From Eledone cirrhosa (Eukaryota > Mollusca > Cephalopoda > Octopoda > Eledonidae), in NCBI GenBank assembly GCA_964016885.1, contig OZ024757.1, positions 23,467,042-23,531,041 on the forward strand: 64,000 nucleotides of DNA, in the 5' to 3' direction. The translations under genes and the position numbers were made by a program. This document shows positions 56,401 to 64,000 of the stretch, piece after piece. The notes under the pieces were generated by a model that saw only the letters and a program-made list of their open reading frames with translations, was not told the DNA's origin and searched no databases. Each line of letters opens with the position of its first letter. The first letter of the stretch is position 1.

Positions 56401-57715
56401 ATAATTAGTTTTGGTAGTGTATCGGAGAATCTATGTATGTATTGGTGGAGTTGGTAGTGTAAGTGTTGTATGATTTTCTTGATGCAGAATTTGTGTAAGT
56501 AGCCTAGTAACTCTTTGAGGCTTGGTAAGTGTATGTTCTTTTTCATTGCCTTCATCTTACTATTCATTTTGCATTGCTTTAGCCTTCTTACATATCTTAC
56601 ATATGTCACTTTCCACATTATATATTATATTCAATGCTTCAAGTAAACTACAATATTTTATTATATTTAGTGTTGTTACTGTGCTGCTAATAAACACTCA
56701 TACATCAATGCATTTTTTTTTTTTAATTGATTCAAATTTCAGTACCTTGTTAGGTCAGAATTAGTCATTTAGAAAATGGTTGTTCTTATTACTAAGGGTT
56801 TAATTTCAATTATTTAAAATTCCTTCCTTTACTTATAACATCAAGAATCCTAACTGCCACTTTACTGCAGAACTAACACAATGAAGAAATCCAAAAATCT
56901 TATAATGTAGAAAGAGAGGTCACATGATCCCAGGAGCAATTGAAGTTGATAAGTTAACAGCTCTAATTGAAAACTAAAGGGTCATAAAACACTAGATAAC
57001 AGCGGGTCATGTCTAGGTTTGTGAATGAAAAAGAGAGAGGGGGAGAGGAAATGGACATGTGACACTAATAGCAATAATAAGATAGATTTGAAAGACTATA
57101 ATTCCATTAGGTAGACAACACAGTAGCCAATAATGAGGGAAAGAAAGAGAATGATGGAAAAGAATTTATACAAGTGAAATTGGATTATTACATCTCGCAG
57201 AAAATTTAATGAAACAATGCCTAAAAGGATCATATTAATCAACGTTCAGGTACGAATGTAAGACAGAATGTGAACAAAAAGTAGAAGTGTGAAATGAGAA
57301 TCTGTAAGAATATGCTGATGTTTTCTATGAATTTATTGTGTCATATGAGATATTTCCGTGTGAATGTTATTAAAAGTGAGTTTCTGAATGTGGCAAATTG
57401 AAAATAAGCAGCATGAATGTAACAACATAGAGGACTTGTTGTCAAGAAATTGTGAAGATTTACCATTGCAAACTATATATCTTCTTGGTAAAATGATTAT
57501 CTTGTCTGTCAGTGATATAAAATGAAGCAAATCCTGTGAACAGAACAGAATACACTCTCCCTGGTATGTGTGTATGGTTGTGGGAACCAATACATTGGTT
57601 AAGCATATTTCAACATATATACATGTATGTAAATGCATAGAAAATATAGACGTGTGAGAGACAAATCAATAAAATGCATATCCACGCTGTCTTTCATTTC
57701 CTATCACCAAAAGGT
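56401..57715. other. Non-coding segment, nothing recognised
   Basis: 56401-56620 on the minus strand (HLPSLKELLGYLHKFCI and similar) may be a further decayed N-terminal part of the Penelope-like element, but I cannot support it. No gene is seen beyond it. Confidence 0.4.
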
Positions 57716-58094
57716 GTGTATATATATATATATATATATATCTTCTGGCCTAAGTGCTACGCTAATTCAGTGTTTACTTTTGAATGTTCATAAAATACAG
57801 GTTGCAATAAGGCAGTAATTCACACAGAGAAAAGCAACAATTTTCAATTCCAACATTCATAAATGCAAGGTTTGGTTTAACCCATGTTGCAAAAGAGGTG
57901 GTGTGAGTGGTGTTCTTATGAATATGTTTGAGTTTGGAAAATTGGGGAGGGGGTTAATTCGAATATAGAAGAAAATCAAGATCTTAGAGGTCAAACATGC
58001 AATGTGAATGAGAAATGTTGCAGGATAAAAAGGAAAGAAAATGAAGATATGTAGTTGGAGGAATTGAGATACAATAAATCTATGTCTCAGTCAA
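57716..58094. other. Spacer with a short TA tract
   Basis: (TA)n at 57718-57740; otherwise nothing recognised. Confidence 0.4.
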
Positions 58095-58157
58095 CTGCTA
58101 TATTTCTTCAGAATATGTATGGATGTGTGTATGTGTGTGCATATAAATGTATGTATG

Positions 58158-58202
<45 letters not shown>

Positions 58203-58203
58203 G

Positions 58204-58235
<32 letters not shown>

Positions 58236-58365
58236 TATATGTATGTATATATATCATCATCATCTTCGTTTAATGTCCATTTTCCATGCTAGCATGGGGT
58301 GTATGTATGTATCTATGTGCATATGTATGTATGTATCTGTGTGCGTATACATGTGTGTGTGTATG

Positions 58366-58434
<69 letters not shown>
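58095..58434. repeat. TATG/TA microsatellite with a LINE-tail scrap
   Basis: (TATG)n and (TA)n. A short piece at 58255-58300 (CATCATCATCTTCGTTTAAT, GTCCATTTTCCATGCTAGCA) is another minus-strand LINE tail end embedded in the array. Confidence 0.9.
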
Positions 58435-59775
58435 CAACATCATCATCATCGTTTAACATCTACTTTCCACGCTAGCATGGGTTAGATGGGTTTGTCTCAT
58501 TAGAGGCAAGTTGGGTCAGGTGACCATGACTCACTCATATAGGACTGTTTCTGGATGCTTTTCTATGCCTGGATGCCCTTCCTAACGCCAATCACATTTA
58601 CAGTGTGTGCCGGATGCTTTTTGCCGTGTCTCCTACACAACCACTTTACAGTGTGGGCTGGATGTTTTGTGGTACCAACATAACTTTACAGAGTAAGGGT
58701 GCTGAAGGCAGAAGTGGAAGGGAGGTGTAGGTGGTGTGGGAGGTGTATATTGGATTTAGAGGTGCCTACTGAGTGTAAGTTTAAGTCCGTGCGCAAGGGA
58801 AGGCGGGTCTTCTGTATTACGGCATAGCGCCAAAGATCTCGATCTCATCATTGTCTTAGAGAGGTGCAAGTGTGGAAGGTCAGCTTTTATCACCTCATCC
58901 CAGGACTTTCTGGGTCTATCTACTCAATAGCTTTCATCAATTTTGATCGGTCTGAACTTTTTTATACAGCTGTTGTCTTTCATGTGCATCACATGACCAT
59001 ACCAACGCAATCTCCTCTCTAATATACTTCGTCTTATCCCTCATATGCCTAATTTCTCAGTTCATTTACACTTTGCCGTTCATGTATATTACTATTATGC
59101 ATCCATCGGAGCATGCCAGCTTCATGTCTTTCCAATCTGCGCAGATCCTCTATACACTATGCCCATGTCTCACTGCTGTTCATATACAAGCATCATACAA
59201 TTTTCCTTTCATTTTTAGAGAGAAGCCTTTTTATGGCCAACAGTAGTATTAGCACTCTGAACTTTCTCCATCCGTTCTTACTCTGGCTACTGTACTTTCA
59301 GAACACCCTTCTCTACTGTTGATTTTGTCACCCAGATAACGGAAAGTGTCTACTCTTTTATAGAACCATCTGGGCAGTTGAAGGAGCTAGTATCCAATGG
59401 GCACTTGCTACTTACTGCACCTGAGCATTGGCCACATATAAAACCTACATTCTTTGATAGCCTGCCTGTGATCCCACTACATCTTGTATGTACCCATAGC
59501 TTACATTTGGGACATAGAATGGAATTTCTACCTACTCTTTTCCTACATACAGAGCAAAGCCATTTCCCAGAGGAAACCTGTGCCCTATTTTCCTTTCAAC
59601 ATACTAGAACATTAGTCTTAGACAAGTTAACTTTAAGGCCTTTTGATTCTAGGCCATGCTTCCAGGTTTGGAATTTCTTCTCTAGTTCTGCTATGAGAGT
59701 TAGATCATCTGCATATAGAAGTTCCCATAGGCAGCCAGTCTTGAACTCTTCTGTTATAGCCTGTAGGGAAATAAT
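58435..59775 (-). mobile_element. LINE A, longest copy: RT end, zinc finger, C-terminus, 3' UTR
   Basis: Minus-strand order: RT palm end with LLYADDLTLIAE (YADD at 59704-59715), KGLKVNLSKT, a Cys/His finger, then the decayed RLERHEAGMLRWMHNSNIH, GHVM-like and DRDLWRYAVIQKTRLP segments, and the 3' UTR (CTGTAAAGTGGTTGTGTAGG, GTTAGGAAGGGCATCCAGGC on the minus strand) to (GAT)n at about 58440. The 5' end is cut within the palm next to TATG repeats. Many stops and frameshifts after 59360. Confidence 0.88.
59355..59775 (-). pseudogene. LINE A RT palm end plus PHD-like zinc finger
   Basis: One frame reads TGCLWELLYADDLTLIAELE, then GLKVNLSKTNVLVC and a TGA. After the stop it continues KWLCSVCRKRVGRNSILCPK, CKLWVHTRCSGITGRLSKN and FICGQC, ending at TAG near 59360. 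The spacing CxxC-x10-CxxC-xxxxH-xx-C-...-CxxC is that of the PHD/treble-clef finger found after the RT in some LINE ORF2 proteins. The nonsense codon between palm and finger makes it dead. Confidence 0.85.
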
Positions 59776-59896
59776 GTATGTATATTTGTATGTATGTGTG
59801 TGTGAATCTGTATGTAAGAATGTGTGTGTGTATCTATGTATATGAAAGTATTTGAGTCTGTATGTGTGTATGTATCTGTGTGCATATATATGTATA

Positions 59897-59947
<51 letters not shown>

Positions 59948-60106
59948 ATGTATATTTGTATGTATGCATTTGTGTATATGTATGTATTTGTGTATGTGTT
60001 CGTATATATGTATTTGTGGTATGTATGTATTTGTGTATATATGTATGTGTTTATGTGTGTATGTATGTATGTATTTGTGTATGTATGTATTTATGTATCT
60101 GTGTAT
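59766..60106. repeat. TATG/TTTG microsatellite, left of LINE B
   Basis: Units such as GTATGTATTTGTGTATGTAT. The same repeat resumes at 61646 on the far side of LINE B. Confidence 0.92.
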
Positions 60107-61645
60107 AATAATAATAATAATAATAATGAAATTATTGTGTAAAGTGCTCAGGTGCACTACAACTCGTCAAAGGTGTATGTATAGTACATAGAATAATACA
60201 CAAATGTCAGGGAAGTACATGTGTGTATGTGTTAGCTGTAGTGTTGGCGGATCTCGGGAAGCATGGAGGCCTTAAAGGATGCAGTGTCTCGACAGCTAAC
60301 AACTGATGCAGGTAGTTTGTTCCATGCTTCAGCAACTCTGAGCATGAAAAAATGTTTCCGAAAGTCATGGGAACTGTGCTGTTTTCTTACTTTATGGGCA
60401 TGTCCACGTGTGTTAGACACATGGAAATCAAAAAGGTACTCAGGGTTGTTGTTGGCAACATGGTTAACAATTTTGTGGGTGTTTACCAAGTCAGTTGCCA
60501 GGCGTCGGAGCTTCAATGAATCCATGCCCAGGGAAGCAAGGTGCTCAGAGTATGGTAGATGCCTGATGGAGGGTATTCGCTTGGTTGCACGTCTCTGAAC
60601 AGTTTCCAGGCGGTCAATGTTCTGAGCAAGATAGGGGTTCCAGACTGGTGATGCAAATTCTAAGTGTGGTCGCACCATAGCTGTATACAGCCTTAAATAG
60701 ATATCTGGAGAGCGGCTGACAAAGGTCTTGCTGAGTGATGCTAAGACACCCTCGTCCCTCTTGACAATTTTAGAGACGTGCCTCGTCCAACGCAAATCGC
60801 TGCTGACCGTAATGCCCAGGTCACGTTCACAGGAAGACTTCTTGATATTAGTGCTGTGGAGGGAGTATGTGGACGCTGGGTTTTTACTCCCAAAATGTAT
60901 GGTGGTGCACTTGTCCACAGCTAGCTTGAGTTGCCAGTCTGAGATCCATTGTTGCATTGTGTCTAGGTCAGACTGCAAGCAAGATCTATAGTGTTCAGGA
61001 TCTGTCCTTTTTATCTCAAGGTACAGCTTGATGTCGTCTGCGTACTTTAGTACTGTGGCATTCCTTAAGTTGGCATCTATGTCATTAATATATGCCACAA
61101 ACAAAAGGGGGCCAAGAACAGATCCCTGTGGTACACCAGATGACATCTCATATGGTGAGAAATGCTGTCCCAGAACCGTGACTACCTCTCTTCGACTGAG
61201 AATGAAGGACTTCAACCAGTTAAAAAGATCATCCTTCACACCCATTGCAGAGAGTTTTGCCATAAGCCTTTTGTGTGGCACAGAATTGAAGGCCTTCGCA
61301 AAGTCAAGGTAAACAACATCCACCCATGAGCCGCCATCAGTGATCCGGGTGATGTCCTCAAGAAACTCTATAAGTTGATCACAGCAGCTGGAGTTGGGGA
61401 TAAATCCAAATTGCGAGGGCCGGATAAGACTGTGAGAGCTCCAGAAATTGCAAAGTGTTTCTCTGACACAGGATTCCATCAGTTTGGCGATGCAACTAGT
61501 AAGACTGACTGGACGATAGTTCACAGGTGATGTGCGGTCACCCTTTTTGAACAGAGGAATGACACTGGCAGTTTTCCACTATTCTGGAGTAGCACTGTTG
61601 TTCAGACAGAATTGGAAGAAGCGTGATAACTGGTGTAGAAGGAAG
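60107..61645 (-). mobile_element. LINE B (non-LTR retrotransposon), 5'-truncated
   Basis: Minus-strand order: RT from about 61630, C-terminal region, stop at 60232-60234, 3' UTR of about 115 bp and an (ATT)n tail at 60107-60127. It starts abruptly in the repeat at about 61645. The 3' UTR text (CACCTTTGACGAGTTGTAGT on the minus strand) matches the copy at 8785-9113. Confidence 0.93.
60232..61638 (-). pseudogene. LINE B reverse transcriptase (RVT_1 type), 430-codon open frame
   Basis: The open frame 60232-61524 has NYRPVSLTS (2-10), DFAKAFN (74-80), GVPQGSVLGPLLF (130-142), YADD (161-164; bases 61033-61044), QLKLAVDKC and the C-terminal part HLEFASPVWNPY, RRATKR, HFFMLRVAEAWNKLP, FKASMLPEI. 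This arrangement is typical of CR1/L2/Jockey-like LINEs, and all RT catalytic motifs seen are intact. Upstream the same frame continues as FFQFCLNNSATPE, a TAG at 61579-61581, then WKTASVIPLFKKGD. The Met at 61524 is therefore not a real start. Endonuclease and ORF1 are missing. Confidence 0.95.
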
Positions 61646-61860
61646 TATGTACGTATGTATGTATTTGTGTATGTATTTATGTATATGTATGTGTATGTAT
61701 GTTTGTATTTGTGTATGTATGTTTGTATTTGTGTATGTACGTATGTATTTGTGTATGTATGTATTTATGTATATGTGTGTATGTGTGTGTGTATGTGTGT
61801 ATATATTTATGTATATGTGTGTGTATGTGTGTATGTACGAATGTATTTGTGTATGGACCC
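61646..61860. repeat. TATG/TTTG microsatellite, right of LINE B
   Basis: Continuation of the 59766-60106 array. Confidence 0.92.
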
Positions 61861-61904
61861 GTAATTCTTGGAGTCATAGGGGTGTCCTAGAGACATACAG
61901 TGTG

Positions 61905-62070
61905 TCTTAAGGCACTTTAAACATGACAGTACCCATCTCCTCTCTAGGTCTGACCCCAGTATTGCACTGGTACATTTTTATCAACCATAACAGGATGAAA
62001 GACAAAGTTGGCCTCTTATTAGGACGGGAGTAAATAGCAAAGTATTCCACTGACTCTGGAATCAGACAGA
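61905..62070 (-). mobile_element. SINE subtype 3 fragment, minus strand
   Basis: CATCTCCTCTCTAGGTCTGA, TTGCACTGGTACATTTTTAT, GGATGAAAGACAAAGTTGGC and remnants of the head. Confidence 0.6.
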
Positions 62071-62480
62071 GTTGGAGCAGGGGTGGGACAGGGGGTGGGG
62101 CAGGGGGTGGAGCAGGGGTGGAGCAGGTGGTGGAGCAGGGGTAAGGCAGGTGGTGGAGCAGGGGTGGGGCACGGGTGGGGCAGGGGTGGGGCAGTCGTTA
62201 GTACTGTTTCTATATCTGGTGTGTGGCAGAGGTGGGGCAGCTGTTAGTACTGTTTCTATATCTGGTGTATGGTAGGGGTGGGGCAGCTGTCAGTACTGTT
62301 TCTATATCTGGTGTATGGCAGGGGGTGGGGCAGCTGTTAGTATTGTTTCTATATCTGGTGTGTGGGGGTGGGGCAGCTGTTAGTACTGTGTATGACTGTG
62401 AGGGTGGAAGGGTGGCACCAGGGAAGCTCTGTGTTGTGGTAATATATTTAGTGTATGGCTGAGAGGGGGGTGGCAGTTCT
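62071..62480 (+). repeat. G-rich minisatellite, two periods
   Basis: 62071-62200: GGGTGGGGCAG/GAGCAGGGGTG units of about 12-15 bp. 62190-62400: about 55-bp units with CTGTTAGTACTGTTTCTATA and TCTGGTGTATGGCAGGGGTG. Strong G-run density on the plus strand. Confidence 0.88.
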
Positions 62481-62551
62481 GAATTCCTTTTCTATATCTG
62501 GTGAATGGCTAAAAAAAATAGGCGGATGGGCCGCTTTGAGTTCTATTTATT

Positions 62552-62555
<4 letters not shown>

Positions 62556-62622
<67 letters not shown>
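62556..62622. repeat. GA microsatellite
   Basis: (GA)n, about 33 units. Confidence 0.95.
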
Positions 62623-62624
<2 letters not shown>

Positions 62625-63885
62625 ACAGTGTAATTATTTTGTGGGTACAACAACTTTTGAGAGACAGCATATGCCCAGGTGTTTTTCTTCTATTAATTGA
62701 ATGGTAATGAGAATCAAAAGATGTCATTTCGGAACACTGAGTTTTGAAATAAAATTTCACACTGACTAGTAATTGGTGTAGCTTTATTGGAAAACAAATT
62801 GTACAAAATTATTGAGCATGTATTGGTACTGGTACTGGCTTCTACAGAACATGTCTTTAAAATATAACAAAATAAAAGGTTAATTCAAAACTTTGATGAA
62901 TTTAATCAACTCAAAACTGCAAAAAAATCTCACTCTAATTGCAGCCAAATAGCCAAGAGAGGTCAACCACTAATGAATTAATCAGATTTAAGATTATAAT
63001 TAGCATCTTGTTCTGTACGAAAGCAATATGGAGGAAAATTTCAAGAAACAGGAATCAGTTGTGATATTTAATGACAGAATATGAAGGGAAAAAAAAAAAA
63101 AAATATAATAAATAAAATAAAAGCAACTATTCATTTTAAGAACCATTGATTATGTTTTCAAAAGACATGTTCAATAAAATATAATGATTCTAGGATCGAA
63201 AAATATTAGGCATCTTTCTGAGTTTCAAAGAAACTCCTATGAAGGAACTAGTGGAAATTTAGTGTGGCAATCTTTGGGAAACCGTTTTACTTCGCGAAAT
63301 AACAAAGATTCCACTTTTACAACAACAAAAGAGTTAAAGGAAATTGATTTCTTCTATCATTAATTAACAAAAGGAATTTTGTTCTAAAATAGAAAAAAAA
63401 AATTACAAAAAAATACAAAGAAAAATGTTTGCGAGAAAATTATATATTATAAGATTGTTAAGCTTTGAGCAATCTTTTTCACAAATACAGATGCAATGCT
63501 TTCTTTGATACAAAATATCTGAGTTATTGTAGTTTTAACCCTTCTGAGAAAATATCTGAGTTATTGAAGTTTTAACCCTTCCAATTCCAACATGCCTAAA
63601 ACCACCTTGATTTTATGGCAGGGTTCCCAAAAGTTTTCAAATGCGGAACACTTATTAGTTCAGAAACTTTTCATGGAACTCCAAAGTCTAATACTGTCAT
63701 ATGGTCATAATATAAATATACTCCTCTACCCTTTTTCAGGGAACCCCAGACACCGCTTTACGGAATCCACTTTGGGTTATGGTATAAAACTGCCCACTTT
63801 AAAAGGTTCATTCTTGTGTTAAAACCTTCCATTGTAATTATATTTAAGAATTCAAAAATTGAAGTCTTTAATATAAGAAATCATT
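62623..63885. other. Non-coding segment with small repeats
   Basis: No gene. AAATATCTGAGTTATTG followed by AGTTTTAACCCTTC occurs twice in tandem (63512-63582). 63620-63770 has GCAGGGTTCCCAAAAG and TTTTCAGGGAACCCC, a possible short inverted-end element. 63820-63860 resembles the old repeat at 21540. Confidence 0.5.
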
Positions 63886-64000
63886 ATGCGGTGGATTGGC
63901 AGTATCGGTAAAGCTTTGGACACCCTGCTTCGTGGCAGAGAGTTACGGCCCTTTACATCAGAGTCCAAATCCCGCTCAGGTTAGCGTTGCCTTTGCTGAT
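63886..64000 (+). mobile_element. SINE subtype 2, cut by the window end
   Basis: GCGGTGGATTGGCAGTATCG, GTTACGGCCCTTTACATCAG, AGTCCAAATCCCGCTCAGG; the 3' half lies outside the window. Confidence 0.88.

Noticed and set aside
60263..61312. Plus-strand frames at 60263, 60728 and 61028
   Set aside because: Antisense shadows of the minus-strand LINE B reverse transcriptase.

Overview
The window reads as animal, most likely octopus or another cephalopod, intergenic or intronic DNA. It is AT-rich and packed with micro- and minisatellites. It carries many tRNA-derived SINEs whose heads and tails look like the octopus SINE class (tails ending in (GATGAT)n, promoters of the type TTAGTGGTTAGAGCATTGG and GAGTTCAAATCCCGCCGAGG). 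I find no convincing host protein-coding gene, rRNA or functional tRNA. Almost every long open frame is a translation of a tandem repeat. The species call is an inference from repeat content.

Layout. 0-5 kb: TA microsatellite, a TTAA-flanked MITE with a SINE nested in it, and a 47-bp minisatellite. 5-14 kb: nested inverted repeats, LINE and SINE tails, and a run of independent minisatellites with 25, 20, 40, 27 and about 14-bp periods. 14-28 kb: SINEs, GATGAT arrays, a tandem array grown out of a retroposon tail (18.3-19.2 kb), a near-perfect 100-bp-arm palindrome (20.2-20.4 kb) and LINE 3' fragments. 28-32 kb: a polypurine tract, then a 38-bp and a 32-bp minisatellite. 32-44 kb: SINEs in both orientations, GT and CAA/CAC arrays and DNA-transposon remnants. 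44.6-45.6 kb: three tandem LTR copies, two of them followed by a primer-binding site matching tRNA-Trp. 46-54 kb: MITEs, nested SINE/LINE insertions, a Helitron helicase remnant and a foldback MITE split by a LINE tail. 54.7-56.4 kb: a decayed Penelope-like reverse transcriptase. 58.4-61.7 kb: two unrelated non-LTR retrotransposons, one with a 430-codon open reverse-transcriptase frame. 62-64 kb: G-rich and GA repeats and a SINE cut by the window end.

How the parts relate. One LINE lineage (called LINE A here: 25.0, 6.3, 48.0 and 58.4-59.8 kb) has the same 3' end as one SINE subtype. A second LINE terminus (50.44-50.50 kb) encodes codons that run into the tail of the other SINE subtype. The SINEs therefore appear to be mobilised by these LINEs. 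Both LINE B copies sit inside tandem-repeat arrays. The most distinctive structure is the LTR-PBS-LTR-PBS-LTR array with no internal coding region. All coding relics seen carry stops or frameshifts or are truncated; nothing here looks like an intact autonomous element.
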